Source: Metamycoplasma alkalescens
GTDB lineage: Bacteria > Bacillota_I > Bacilli_A > Mycoplasmatales > Metamycoplasmataceae
DNA length: 64,000 nt
Assembly: GCF_900476125.1 (NCBI RefSeq)
Contig: NZ_LS991949.1
Location: 682,001-746,000, forward strand
Direction: 5' to 3'
The notes below the pieces were generated by a model. The model had not been told where the DNA came from and did not search any database. It saw nothing but the letters and a program-made list of their open reading frames with translations. Shown here piece by piece: positions 1 through 12,359 of this stretch. The position numbers were made by a program, and so were the translations under genes. How positions within the stretch are numbered: position 1 is the stretch's first letter; each line of letters opens with the position of its first letter.

Positions 1-1286
1 GGATCTAATCAATATTGAAGAAATCAAAAAAGGATAATTTTAGGTGTTTTTTTATTTAAATTTATTAAAGGTCCAGAATTATTTTCTCACATTTTTTTAA
101 GGCCAATTTTAATTGCATCATCTATTTCTTCATCTTTAATTTCATTTAATTCTTTTTGTATATTTTTTAGTTTAGAAATGTTATCACGATATTTTATGTA
201 TTCTTTTTGCATTTTAGTTAGTTTATTCTCATCGATTTCTTCGGCACGTTTTATTTCTCCCATAATTGTTGTTGAATTATTTTCATAATTATCATCTAAA
301 TATTTATTAAAAAATTCATACAAGAGATATTCAATTTCTTCATTTCAACCACGAGTAGTAAATTTTTTATTTTTTGCAGAAGATACTAAGAAATCATAAA
401 GTTCTTGTTTTTCAATTCCTTTTATTTCAACTTTTCAATTATTGATATCAATTTCTATATCAAATAGATCATTTAAATTTTTTGTCTCATATTTATAATC
501 AATTCTAATATTTGACCGAGATAATTCTAGTGCAGAAGTGTAATCGTTATTTTCTGTTTCAATTACTTTTTCATCATCATTCTTATTTTGATTGTAGGTA
601 TCAATTAAATCTGTTATTCATAAAGAAGATTTGACATCATTTTTTATTGATGAGATTGGTTTGTTAAATCTAGATGAAATATTTTCATATTTTTCATTTA
701 TTTCTTTTGTTTTCTTGTCATATAAAAATGCATCTCTTAAATCATAAAGATATTTTAATCTTGGTCAATTTCTTTTTCCCTTGTTTTCTCCCGCATGTCT
801 TGCATAAATTATTTTTCATATTTCATTTTCATCATTATTTTCTAAAGTTTTTAATAAAACAACATCCAATTCATCAAATTTACCAGTTCCTTGATTTTTT
901 TCTAGTTTTTCAAAAACCTTTTTAAAATTTTTAGTATTTTTGAATTTTGATAAAACGTCTTTATATTTTTCAAAGTCATTTATAAGGTTCATGACCATAA
1001 TTCTTCGATTTCCCTCAATTACATAATAGAAATCATCTTTTCCAGTAATTAGAAAAATTTGATCTAGTGCGGAATTATATCCCAATTCTAATTGTTCAAT
1101 CAATTCATAAAGATTTTCTCAATCTCCCTCATGTTTCAACAATGTTTCAATAATTTCACTTTTTTCATATTTTTCAAATTCAATGTTTAGTATGTCAATT
1201 TTTGAAGCTAATGTATATCTTGGATTATTAGGTAATAATCTTAATTTGTTGTCATTATATGATATTTTTATTTGCTCAGTCTGCAT
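1..1286 (-). CDS. ParB/Srx-like N-terminal domain protein (3' end outside window)
   Basis: The frame runs off the left edge, so the C-terminus is missing. I place the start at the ATG at 1284-1286 because AAAGGAG lies about 10 bases upstream; a longer TTG start is possible. The N-terminal third carries YYVIEGNRRIMVM, which matches the ExGxRR-type box of ParB/sulfiredoxin-like domains and of DGQHR proteins. The rest is charged and helical, with a Trp- and basic-rich stretch (KGKRNWPRLKYL) and several UGA Trp codons. No helix-turn-helix is obvious. It is divergent from uvrB and has no visible partner gene inside the window. Such domains occur in plasmid partition proteins and in stand-alone nuclease or ATPase-like accessory proteins. 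The family match rests on one motif; the function is unknown. Confidence 0.6.
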
Positions 1287-1507
1287 AAAATACTTCTCCT
1301 TTAGATTCAATCTTAATATCTTGTGAAAGTTAATATCTATATTTATTTTAATAAAAAATTACAATATTATTTATTTAGATTACTTATTTATTGGGATTTT
1401 GAAATTCAACTTTAAAATAATTTATTTTTTTATCATTAACAAATAATTGAAGAAATTATTTCTAGATCAATGGAATAATTTTTCAATTTAAATGTGTTTT
1501 CATATTC

Positions 1508-1513
1508 TATAAT
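1508..1513 (+). promoter_or_regulatory. uvrB -10 box, probably leaderless transcript
   Basis: A perfect TATAAT lies only 6 bases before the uvrB ATG at 1520, and no Shine-Dalgarno sequence separates them. Transcription would begin at or next to the A of ATG. The 1287-1519 gap also has to hold the divergent promoter for the ParB-like gene; I see no single clear box for that one. Confidence 0.6.
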
Positions 1514-1519
1514 ATTGAT

Positions 1520-3487
1520 ATGAATAAGTTTAAAATGGTAACTAATTTTGTTCCATCTGGAGATCAACCAAAAGCAATAAAGGAATTGGTTGATGGAATT
1601 AATAATAATAAAAAACATCAAGTACTTCTTGGGGTAACTGGTTCAGGGAAAACTTTTACCTTAGCTAATGTTATTAATGAAACAAATCGACCTGCTTTAG
1701 TAATTAGTCATAATAAAACTTTAGCTAGTCAAATATATCAAGAACTTAAAGAATTATTTCCACATAACAAGGTGGAATATTTCATTTCATACTTTGATTA
1801 TTATCGTCCTGAAGCTTATAAACCAGCCGAAGATTTATACATTGAAAAATCTTCAATTACCAATAAAGAGATTGAAGCAATGCGTATCTCGACATTGAAT
1901 TCATTGATTTCTAGACACGATACAATTGTTGTTGCTTCTGTTGCTTCAATCTATGGTGCATTCAATCCTGAAGAATATAAAAAGCATTTTTTAAAGATTG
2001 AGGTTGGAAAAAAAATAACAAAGAAAGAGATTCGAAGTTCTTTAACAAAAATGCATTATAACAATAAAGGATACTTTCCTGAAATTGAACAAGGTGAATT
2101 TAAAAGTGTTGGAGATACAATCACAATTTCACCTGGATATAAATTTGATTACTTAATTCGAATTGAGTTATTTGATGATGAAATAAGTGCAGTTAAATTT
2201 ATTGATCCAATTACAAAGGAAGTCATTGAAAGCATTGATGAAATTGTAATTTATCCTTGTACAAGTTTTTTAATTAATCAAAATTATGTTGAACGTATTT
2301 GTGAGGATATTGAAGAAGAATTGAAAGAACGAATCGAGTTTTTCAAAAATAATAATAAATTAGTTGAAGCACAAAGAATTGAAAGCAGAGTTTTTGCTGA
2401 TATAGATTCAATTAAAGAATTTGGATATACAAGTGGAATGGAAAATTATGCCCGATATATTGATGGAAGAGAAGTCGGGCAAAAACCATATACACTATTT
2501 GACTATTTACATAAAGATACAATTTTATATATTGATGAAAGTCACTTGATGCTTCCTCAAATCAAGGGAATGTATGAGGGAGATAGGTCAAGAAAAGAAA
2601 AATTAGTTGATTATGGTTGAAGATTACCCTCTGCATTAGATAATCGTCCTTTGAAATATGATGAATATAAAGCAATAAATCTTCCAAGAATTTATCTTTC
2701 AGCAACACCAGGAGACGAAGAAATTGCTTTGGCTGATGGTGAGGTCATCACACAATTTATTAGACCAACAGGATTGCTAGATCCAGTTATTAAAATTATG
2801 CCTAAACAAGGTCAAATCCAAAAGATTCATGACTTATTAAAAAATCAAATTGCCAATAATGAAAGATCATTAATTTTAACCCATACAAAACAAAATGCTG
2901 AAGAACTAACAAAATATTTAAAAGAACATAAAATTAAATCAGCATATATTCATGAGGAATTTGAAGTTTTTGAAAGAAATGCAATTCTAACTGGACTAAG
3001 AATGGGTAAGTATGATGTTGTTATCGGTATCAATTTGTTAAGGGAAGGGATTGATTTACCAGAAGTTAGCTTAATTTTAGTTTTGGATGCTGATGTAAGT
3101 GGATTAGGTAGAGATAAAAGATCATTAATTCAAATTGTTGGTCGTGCTGCAAGAAACGATCATGGACAAGTCATATTTTTTGCAGATAAGATCTCTAAAT
3201 CAATGGAAGATGCAATAAATGATAATAAACTAAAAAGAGAAATTCAAATGAAATACAACAGGGACAATAATATTGTCCCGAAAACGATTATCAAACCAAT
3301 TCCAACAAAAAACATTGATATGGCATTGAATGTCAAATTCAAAAAAGATTTAAAAACATCAATTAACAAAAGTTATATTAATGAATTAGTTAAGGAAATG
3401 AAAGAAGCTGCTAAAAGAATGGAATTTGATAAGGCTATTGAAATTCAAAATATATTGGCAGATTTAGGATATAACAAAGAAAAATAA
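1520..3487 (+). CDS. uvrB: UvrABC excision nuclease subunit B
   Basis: UvrB loads onto damaged DNA with UvrA and recruits UvrC for nucleotide excision repair. The 655-residue product shows the Walker A GVTGSGKTF near residue 38, the damage-probing beta-hairpin region FDYYRPEAY, the DESH box (YIDESHLM), SATPGD, and the helicase motif VGRAARND. The C-terminus (EMKEAAKRMEFDKAIEIQ) is the UvrB/UvrC interaction helix. Length is normal for the family. One UGA Trp codon at 2618 splits the frame under the standard code. It stands alone, with a probable leaderless start. Confidence 0.97.
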
Positions 3488-3594
3488 AGAAATTAAAAGA
3501 AAAAAAACATTGAAATTTATTGAAAATATAAATTTTAAATGATTGAATAAATATTGAAAAAACATTGCTAAAAACCAAGGAGTATTACTTATTT

Positions 3595-4716
3595 ATGATC
3601 AAGTTGACAAAAAAAATTTTTCTATCACTAACACCTATTTTATTTACACTACCAATAATGTCAGCTAGTTGCGTTGAATCTAGAAATGATAACAATGAAC
3701 AACAATCTGGCTCAGAAGTTAAAAAACAAAAAAATAGAGAAAATATTGATCATTCCAATACATTTAAATGAGGGCATTGAAATATCACAAATTTTACTGG
3801 TAATAGAAATCAAAATGATAAAACTACAAGAATAGCATTACTTGCTAATGAAGCAAAATTTGATATATTAGGATTAACAGAAGTTTTAAATGCAAATGGC
3901 GTAGAAAAAATAGTTAATAAAATGAATGAATTATCTAATTCGAACATGTATTCATATATTGCTTCAAAAAAATTAAACGGTTCAATGTTTAAGAAAAAAA
4001 ATGGAAATTCTAGAGATAACTCTGAGCATGTAGCAATTATTTATAATAAAAATAGATTTGACCTAGAAAAATTTAGTACAAATGAGGTTGGTTATAGTTA
4101 TACTGATAAATTTAATGATTTTTTAGGAAATAATGCGGAATATGCTAGACCACCATATGGAGTTAAATTTAAATTTAAAGAAAAACCAGACAAAAAAATG
4201 ACTGTTGTTTTTGCACATTTTGATTCTCCTGGAGTTTCTAGAACTAATAGAAAACTTGGAGAAAAAAAAATGAATGGTATTGGTATTTTTGAATATAGAG
4301 AAGCAAAGCAACTATTTAATGTATTAGAGCATTTTGACAAAATAGGAAATAAAGAAGGAAATATATTTTTTGGTGGAGATACTAATATAGGCTTAGGTAA
4401 GCAAAATATAGCTTTTGATTGACTGACAAATGGAAATGATAAAGATTACAAATCAGTATTTGAAGATAGTGAAAATAATAAAACCTCACTAGGCAAAAAT
4501 GATACTTGATCTGAACCATATGACAAGATGTTTTATAAAACTAATTGAAAACTAGTTACAAAAGAGATATTTGATATATATAAAATTATTAATGACCAAA
4601 AAATAAAGACTTTATTTAAAAAACACAAAGTCGAAATAAAAAAAATATCTGATATTAGAAAAGGTACAGTTTTAAGTGATCATACATTCACATCTGCAAC
4701 GTTTGAAATTCAATAA
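3595..4716 (+). CDS. Lipoprotein nuclease of the DNase I/endonuclease-exonuclease-phosphatase family (MnuA-like)
   Basis: A 373-residue surface nuclease candidate. The signal peptide ends in the lipobox IMSASC, so it should be lipid-anchored outside the cell. Motifs of the DNase I-like fold occur in order: GHWNITNF, LGLTEV (metal-binding Glu), VVFAHFDSPG, GGDTNI (catalytic Asp/Asn) and the C-terminal SDHTF. Mycoplasma membrane nucleases of this type degrade host DNA to feed nucleotide salvage, which fits the deo/upp/apt genes elsewhere in the window. Start chosen at ATG 3595; AAGGAG at 3577-3582 is rather far (12 bases). Several UGA Trp codons are present. Confidence 0.88.
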
Positions 4717-4737
4717 AATTAGGCTTTCTAATTGAAT

Positions 4738-4768
4738 AAAATTGAACTTTGTGTTCATTTTATTTTTA
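4738..4768 (+). terminator. Probable intrinsic terminator after the nuclease gene
   Basis: GAAC (4744-4747) pairs with GTTC (4753-4756), extended by A/T pairs, followed by a T-rich run. The stem is short, so confidence is moderate. Confidence 0.55.
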
Positions 4769-4879
4769 TTTTATTTTAAAGAAGTCAAAAAGTTGCTAAA
4801 ATATACATATCTCAATGTTTTTTATTGATTAAATTCTTGAAATTTAACATAATGTTATTGAACAATAAAAAGGAGAAAA

Positions 4880-6535
4880 ATGAACAAATTTAACTTTTTT
4901 GCTTTGGGTGGATTGGATGAGAATGGTAAGAACTCTTATGTTTTAGATATTCAAGGTAAATTATTCATTATTAATGCTGGTACAAAAATACCAATTAATT
5001 TACATAATGGTATTGACACATTAATTTGTAATTATGAATATTTAGAAAAAAGAGCAAAAGATATTGTTGGAGTTTTTATTACTGATGTTAAAAATGCGTC
5101 ATTTTCAGCAATTCCATGGTTATTGATGAAAATCCCTGGGTTAAAAATTTTTACAAGTTCATTTAATCGAATTGTTTTGTTAGAAAGAATTACAAAATAC
5201 AACATTGATCACACTAAGTTTGAAATTAAAAGTATAAATGATCCAATCAAGTTTAATGATGTAGTTGTTACTCCTTTTGATTTAGCAGGAGGGTTACCTG
5301 GTCAAATTGGTTTTAATTTTGAATATAGTGAAGGAAATATTCTTTTTATGTCAAACTTTGTTGATGGGAATTTAGGAACATACGGTAAAACTGACATGCT
5401 AGAAATTAAAAGAATTATCGATAATGGCAAGGATTTGCAATTATTGATAATGGATGCATCACACTCAAATTATCCTGGAAGAAGCATTGACCATCTTTGA
5501 ATTTCTAAAAAAATTGAATATAAATTTAAAGAAACCTCAAATGATAAAAGAATTATTTTTGGTTTATATGATGAAGATATGATCACAGCACATGAAATTT
5601 TAATTCTTGCTTGCAAATATAAACGCCCTGTTGTTACATATGGAAGAAATTATTCACAATTAATTAATTTAGTTTCAAAAATTAATCCAAACCTTGAATT
5701 TCCTGAATTTATTGATTATCGTGTTGCAAATGAAGTTCCTAATGCTGTTATTTTAGTTACAGGAGCTGTTGAAAGACTTTATGCGCGTTTTATTCGCATC
5801 GTTTCCGATAATGATGTTTATTTGAAATTGAAATCAAATGATGCAGTAATCTTTGTTGCACCACCTGTCAATGGATTGGAAGTTAATTATGCTTTAACAT
5901 TGGATGAAATATCGCGGAAAACACCAAATTTAATTGAACTAAATTCAGTTCAATTTTATCCATGTAGTCCAGCAAAGGAAGATATTTATAATGTAATTAA
6001 GTTTTTGAAACCAAAATATTTTATTCCGATTCAAGGATTATATCGTTATTTGGTTGTTGCAACACATTTAGCTAAGGTTGCGGGAATGAATTTAAGTAAT
6101 TGCATTGTTTTACAAAATGGTAAAGTTGCTGAATTTGTGAACAATGAATTAGTTTCACAAAAACAAGGAATAAAAAGCATTGGTGATGTTATCATTGATG
6201 GGTTTGGTATTGGTGATGTTTCACAAGAAGTTTTCAATGAAAGAAAAAATTTAGCACGTGATGGAGTGATTGCTTTAAGTTGTTTAGTTGATTTCAAAAC
6301 TAAACAACCAATTGGTCAACTTCAAATTACATCATACGGGATTATTTCCAAAGATAATAAAGAAATCGTGACAAATATCGTTAATACTTTATTTTCAAAA
6401 GAATTTGAAAATAAGAGTGTTGAAGAAACAGATTTAAAAGATATTCAAGAGCGATTAAGAAAAAGTGTTAAAAGAAAAATATTTAAAACATTGAATAAAG
6501 AACCAATTATTGTCATAACACTATATGAAATTTAA
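4880..6535 (+). CDS. RNase J-like protein lacking the metallo-beta-lactamase metal ligands
   Basis: The 551-residue protein aligns by eye over its length with RNase J: ALGGLDENGKN at the N-terminus, beta-CASP segments, and KPKYFIPIQGLYR near residue 380. In active RNase J the core motif is HGHEDHIGAIP; here residues 68-79 read TDVKNASFSAIP, so all HxHxDH ligands are gone. Two further His positions (in SGHA and in VHGEYR) appear as CSPA and IQGLYR. Firmicutes and mycoplasmas often have a second, weak RNase J (J2) that partners J1, so this is probably a non-catalytic J2-type subunit of the RNA decay machinery. A good Shine-Dalgarno (AAAAAGGAG) precedes ATG 4880. One UGA Trp codon at 5498. Confidence 0.85.
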
Positions 6536-6557
6536 AAAAAGTAATAAAATTTAAAAT

Positions 6558-7643
6558 ATGACAAGCAATAATTTAAGCATACAATCAAATAAAGGAAAAC
6601 AAAAAAAAATAAGACAAAAAAAGTCATACTTTTTTTTAAAGGACAAGATATTCATATGAACCATAATAAGTTTTATCATGGTATTTTTTATGATTATTTC
6701 TTTTTTAAATATTAAGGGTTTGACTTCAATTCATACTTATACATTTGGCTTATTTTTTGGCATGTTTTCAATTGCTATTTTTGTTTATGTAATATTGTTA
6801 GGCTTAAAAAATATTTTCAAAATGAAAAACACTTATTCAGCAGGTGTTTTTCATTTTAGTTTATGAAGATTTGGAATCTTATTAATTGCATTAATGATTC
6901 TTGGGACATCAATTTATTATGCTAAGTTTAAACCAGATAATTACACAGCAAAAAATGCATTTTCTTTAATTTTTGAAAAATGATATATTGATTTTAGTGA
7001 TTATGGTTTAGATAATGCTTGATTACCAAATAAATGAACACCAGGAATAATTTTTACATTTATTTATGTCCTAATTTCATTTCCCGGAATAAAATTGGGA
7101 ATGATTTTATCTTTTATTCTTTCAATCATTTTTTTCTTAATGTCAATTACTTTATTTTTTCTTAGTGATAATTTATTTAAAAAAATATTTATTAAGAGAA
7201 AAAAGAATTTAGACACTGAACCAAAAACAATGACTAATATTAATTTGAATCTTGAAAAACAAGATTTATTTGAGCAAGACAAAAAAAATATCATTATTAA
7301 TGATAAAAAAAATGAATTGGAAGATGAAATATATTTATTAAATATCAATAAAAATATTGAAGAAAAGGATAAAATTTCAATTGAAGATATTCAAATAATT
7401 CCTGATGAACCAGATTTCAGAACACAAGAAATCGATTTATCAATTATTAATCAGCACAAACAAAACAATAATACTGAAAATATCAATAAAAATAATTCAC
7501 AAAACATTGAAATTGAAACGAAAGAATTTGAAAAAGAAGACTTTTTTGATAATGAATATATTGATTCAGAAAGCAAAGAAAACAAAGAAAATAAAAAAGA
7601 TAAAAGATATGCAATAATCCAAGATAAAGAAGACCTTTTTTAG
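6558..7643 (+). CDS. Multi-pass membrane protein with acidic Asn/Lys-rich tail
   Basis: The 361-residue protein begins at ATG 6558, 22 bases after the RNase J-like gene, without a clear Shine-Dalgarno; TAAAAT sits 7 bases upstream. It has about five membrane helices (residues 33-55, 60-85, 97-120, 155-200), then a cytoplasmic-looking hydrophilic tail rich in Asn, Lys, Glu and Asp from about residue 210 on. The helix arrangement resembles the N-terminal anchor of FtsK/SpoIIIE, but no ATPase motor follows. I do not recognise the family. It precedes the DUF3137-like/lemA pair on the same strand. Confidence 0.7.
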
Positions 7644-7673
7644 CTATATATTTATCCCTTTAAAAGGAGTAGA

Positions 7674-9476
7674 ATGGGAGATAAAACAGAGTTAAAAAAT
7701 CAATCTAGAAATTTAGATTGAAATAAAATATTTAATAATCAAGTTCATACTATTTATGAGCCATTAGTAGATGAAATGAATAACGGGTTAAAAAAAGTTT
7801 ATGAGAAATATGTTATTAATGGTAATGAAGAAAAAATTCAATTAATTGAAAAAAATATTGAAAAAATCAATAATTTAAAAAATGAAATTGCAAAAGAAAA
7901 AATCAATAAGGGAATTACTAAAAAAAGAGTTGCCAATGGATTTATTATCTTTTTTTGTTTCTTAATTATTGGATTATTCTTTTTAGGTTTTTATTCAAAA
8001 AATAAAAAAATAATTAAAGAATTTATTGTATTTGAAGCAGAAAGAAAATTATTAATGAATAAATACATTGCTGAAAATAGCAATATACTATTGACTATTT
8101 TTAACAAATTTTCAATGTTAGATTGAAAAAATAAGGTTCTAGAAGAATTGCAAATCACAAAAGTAAATGGAATTGCTAAAAACGATTTATTGATATTCAA
8201 AGAAAATAAAAACTTTTTTGGATTTAATTCAATCCAAAAATATAGAATTCGAGATTCATATTATTATGATGTTTTATATACAAAAGAATATTGAAAAACA
8301 GTTACAACTAGTGCAACAGGGACAATTGTAATTACATCAAAAGATGGACCCGAACAGCAAGTAGTTGTAGCATATCATCATGAACCAACACCGTTTATGG
8401 AAAGAAAACAAGCAATTAGTGTTCCAACTAATTACAAACCAGATTTAACTTTTAATAAAATTGAAAAAAATTTAAGCAAAAAAGAATATGATAAAAAAAT
8501 TAAAAAAGGTGAATTTTTATTGGAAAATTATGAATTTTACCAACATTATAATTTTGAATATAATGATAAAATTGCCTTTATTGACTATTTTAAAGTTAAA
8601 ACACAGGAAAACTTTATTCAGTATAGTAAATATTTCAATGGTGAAACTTATTTATTTGGAAAGAAGAATCAAAATATTTATGTTGCTAAAGATTATAGTG
8701 ATAGATTACTTCCATATTCATCAGTTTATAATTGACTAGGTCATTTAGTAAATTTATCAGATGTTGTTTCTGTTGATCGTGTTTATAACTACTTAATGGC
8801 ACCAATTATTGTGAATGCATTAAGACCAGTTTTCAAAGAAATTACACAAGCATATTTGAATACAAATATTGCTTCTGAAGTTTATAATCCAAATGCAAAA
8901 TATTTATCAAATTATGTTTATTCTCTTCACAAAGAAAAAAGTGAACCAGATTTGAGTATTTATGACATTGCAAATAAGGCGTTATCAGGCCAATTTCTTT
9001 CTTTAAAAACGTATGAACCACAAAAAGAAATTGGGATGTTTGTAAAAGGGCATGTATTTAATAAAGAAAAAAATGATGTTAGAGCAATTATAAGTTTAAG
9101 TATGTTTTCATACTGAAAACTTAAACTATATGATCATGTTTTTACAAGAGGAATTACGATTGCTGTTCCATTTGAAAGATTTAAATTTTTCTCAGAAAAT
9201 AAATATATTTTTTATTCATCAAAATACAAGACAAAAAAGAATGGTGCAAAAATACTGTTTAATGCTTCTAATTATTCAAAATGAGATGTGGAAATTAATT
9301 CAATTCTTTTGGAAGATTATGAGCAAAAACAAGAACTTGAAACTATTTTTGATGAATTTAGAAATCACCGAATCATTGAAGATTGTAAAATTCTTGTTGA
9401 TAATGATGGATTATTTATTTTCATAAATGAAGAAATTAATAAGCCAAAAATAAACAAATTATTTGAACTTTTATAG
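7674..9476 (+). CDS. DUF3137-like membrane protein
   Basis: A 600-residue protein with AAAAGGAG 5 bases before ATG 7674. An N-terminal coiled-coil-like stretch (residues 25-85) leads into a hydrophobic segment (VANGFIIFFCFLIIGLFFLG, about residues 84-104). A large soluble part with several UGA Trp codons follows. Placement directly before a LemA gene is characteristic of DUF3137 proteins, which are often neighbours of LemA in bacteria. The family call rests on this context, size and topology rather than a diagnostic motif. Function of DUF3137/LemA pairs is not established. Confidence 0.65.
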
Positions 9477-9549
9477 CAAATCAACTATAATAAAACTAAA
9501 AATTAAAATTATTTAAAAAACAAAATAATTGTTAAGGAGGATTAAAAAA

Positions 9550-10218
9550 ATGTTATTTGATACAAGAGAACAACAAGAAAAACAAGAATTTAGACCGAAT
9601 GTTGATAATTCAATTAAGCATCCAACAGCAACAAAGGGAGAAAAATTCTTGTATGTGTTGTTATACATAATTACATTAGGTTTGTTTTTTATCGCTACGA
9701 TTTCACGTAAAAATTATTTATTAGCAAAAATGAATAAAATTCAAGAAGCATCATCATTAATTCAAGCAGCAGAGAAAAAAAGAAGAGCAACCTTAATTAA
9801 GCAATTAGATGTTGTTAAGGGTTATGCTCAATTTGAAAGTAAAACATTGACTGAAGTGACAAAATTACGTGCTCAATTAGTTGAATTAGATAATGAAAGT
9901 GATTTGTCAAAATTTTCAGAAAAATTAAACCAAATAAAAACAGGAATTAATTTACAATTTGAGCAATATCCAGATTTAAAAGCAAATCGTTCATTTTTAC
10001 AATTTCAAACAGAAATTGCTATTCAAGAAGATGAAATTTATGCAACAATTAGAAATTACAATTCAATTGTAAGAAGTTTCAATTCTGAAATCTATCAATT
10101 TTGAACAAATATCATTGCAATTAAACTAAATGCATATAACCAACCTTTATTTAGAGCTTCAGAGGAAGATAGACAAGATATTGACACATCTAGTTTGACA
10201 AGTATGTTCAATAAATAA
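9550..10218 (+). CDS. lemA: LemA family protein
   Basis: The 222-residue protein has one N-terminal membrane segment (FLYVLLYIITLGLFFIATIS) followed by the long helical LemA domain (ERF-like segments: LIQAAEKKRRATLIKQL, then AIQEDEIYATIRNYNSIVRS near the C-terminus). The strong AAGGAGG 9 bases upstream selects ATG 9550. LemA proteins show a short N-terminus outside and a cytoplasmic helical bundle; their role is not defined. Coupled in position with the preceding DUF3137-like gene. One UGA Trp codon at 10102. Confidence 0.88.
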
Positions 10219-10223
10219 GCAAT

Positions 10224-10258
10224 AAAAGTTTAAGGAAAATCAATCCTTAGACTTTTTA
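10224..10258 (+). terminator. Intrinsic terminator after lemA
   Basis: AAAAGTTTAAGGA (10224-10236) pairs with TCCTTAGACTTTT (10244-10256) with one G-U pair, followed by further T residues. It separates lemA from gyrB. Confidence 0.85.
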
Positions 10259-10376
10259 TTTTTCTTTATTTTTCTTTGATTTTTCTTTTGCTTATTTATA
10301 AGCAAAAAAAAGGTTGATTAATTTGATATAATTTATTGACATTGTTGTATAAATTACAGTTTTTTAAGGAGGTTTT

Positions 10377-12344
10377 ATGCTAGATCAAAAGAAGTATGTT
10401 GCAAGTGATATTCAAGTCTTAGAAGGTTTGGATCCTGTTAGAGTAAGACCTGGAATGTACATTGGTTCAACAGGATACAAAGGTATTCATCATTTGATTT
10501 GAGAAATCCTTGACAATTCAGTTGATGAGGCAATGGCTGGATTTGCAACAGAAATCAATATAACCTTGCATCCCAATAATTTTATTGAGATTGAAGATAA
10601 TGGTAGAGGTATGCCTGTTGATATTCATCCCTCAACAAATAAGTCCGCTGTAGAAACAATTTTAACAGTCTTGCATGCAGGTGGAAAATTTGATTCAAGC
10701 AATTATAAAGTAAGTGGTGGATTACATGGTGTTGGTGCCTCAGTTGTTAATGCTTTGAGTGAATCTTTTGAAGTTTGGGTTAAAAGAAATGGCAAATTGC
10801 ATTACCAAAAATATGAGCATGGTGGTAAACCACTTGAAGATTTAAAAGTTATTGATGAAATTAGTTTAAATGAAACTGGAACAAGAATTAAATTTCAACC
10901 TGATTATACTGTAATGGACAAAGTTGATTTTGATTTTGGCACAATTAGCGATCATGTTAAACAAGTAGCATATTTAAACAAGGGTCTAAAATTTAATTTA
11001 ATTGATTTAGTTAAAGATATTAAAAAAAGTTTTTGTTTTGATGGTGGAATTATTGATTATGTCAAGGAATTAAATAAAGGTAAAAAAACAATAAATCCTG
11101 ATGTTATATATGCCTTAGGAAACTTTAGTGACACTGAAAAATCAAAAGATGAACAAGCTGATTCACAAAAGAAATCAAAAAAAGTTGACATTATGGTTGA
11201 AGTTGCATTGCAATACAATGAGGCATATCAATCAACAGTTATTTCTTATGCAAATAATATCCAAACAACGGATGGTGGAACACATGAAAATGGTTTCTAT
11301 GATGCGATTGTAAGAATTTTTAATAAATATGCTGAAGATAATAAACTATTTAAGGGAAATGAAAAAATTAGTAAAGAAGATTCAAAAGAAGGACTAGTTG
11401 CTGTTATTTCAATAAAACATAGTGATCCTGTGTTTGATGGACAAACAAAAACTAAATTTGGTTCAGCAAACGCACGTTATGCAACAAATAAGGTTTTATC
11501 TGAATCACTTGAAAGATATTTATTCGAAAATCCTGTCGTTGCTAAAAATATTATTAACAAATGTTTACAATCACAAAGAGCAAGACTTGCAGCTAATGCC
11601 GCAAAAGAAGCTTCAAGAAAAAAAGATGGTATGGAATTTAGTGGTTTGCCTGGGAAACTAGCAGATTGCTCTTCAAAAAATGCTGAAATAAGAGAATTAT
11701 TTATTGTCGAGGGTAATTCTGCTGGTGGTTCTGCTAAAGGTGGCAGAAACCGTGCAAATCAAGCAATATTACCACTTAGAGGAAAAGTAATCAATGCTGA
11801 AAAAAATGATAGAGTGAAATTTTTATCAAATCAAGAAATTCAAACAATTATTCATGCATTAGGAACTGGAATTGGTGATGATTTTAATATTAATAAACTA
11901 AAATATCACAAGATAATTATCATGACTGATGCTGATGTTGATGGTGCTCATATTTCAACACTTTTACTAACATTCTTCTATCGTTATTTGAAACCTTTAA
12001 TTGAATATGGGTTTGTTTATATTGCAATGCCACCACTTTATAAAATTTCTTCTGGAAAAAAAGTTGATTATGCCTATAATGATGCACAAAAAGAAGAAAT
12101 CCTTGCCAAGATTGAAGATAATAAGAATATTTCAATTCAACGTTATAAAGGTCTTGGAGAAATGGATGCAGAACAGTTGTGAGAAACAACAATGAATCCA
12201 GAAACAAGAAAGATGCTTCAAGTACAAATCAATGATATGGCAATATGTGATTCAGTGTTTACAACCTTAATGGGTGAAGAGGTTGAAGCAAGACACGATT
12301 TTATTGAAGAAAATGCAAAATATGTATTGAATATTGATTTTTAA
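10377..12344 (+). CDS. gyrB: DNA gyrase subunit B
   Basis: ATP-driven subunit of DNA gyrase, 655 residues. The GHKL ATPase motifs are [22 protein letters not shown] and [15 protein letters not shown]. The TOPRIM domain shows [15 protein letters not shown] (Asn replaces the usual Asp of EGDSA) and the metal-binding DADVDGAH. The C-terminal ending [13 protein letters not shown] is the GyrB/ParE signature, and [11 protein letters not shown] together with [15 protein letters not shown] favours GyrB over ParE. The start is ATG 10377 after AAGGAGG. UGA Trp codons occur near both ends. gyrA is not in the window. Confidence 0.93.
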
Positions 12345-12359
12345 TCTAAACACAACGGA

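Noticed and set aside
2612-2660. Apparent frameshift or split of uvrB
   Set aside because: The break is a TGA read as Trp; the frame continues. The same holds for pepF, recA, ssb, valS, gyrB and others.
3565-3594. Upstream TTG start for the nuclease lipoprotein
   Set aside because: It would put ten extra residues before a standard signal peptide; ATG 3595 gives the usual basic start.
6558-7643. Truncated FtsK/SpoIIIE
   Set aside because: Only the helix layout resembles FtsK; no ATPase motif and no sequence signature, so kept as unknown membrane protein.
11920-12207. Minus-strand frame inside gyrB
   Set aside because: Antisense shadow of a conserved gene; low complexity, no start signals.
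10377-12344. Topoisomerase IV ParE instead of GyrB
   Set aside because: Core and C-terminal motifs fit GyrB better; not absolute without a tree and the second paralogue.
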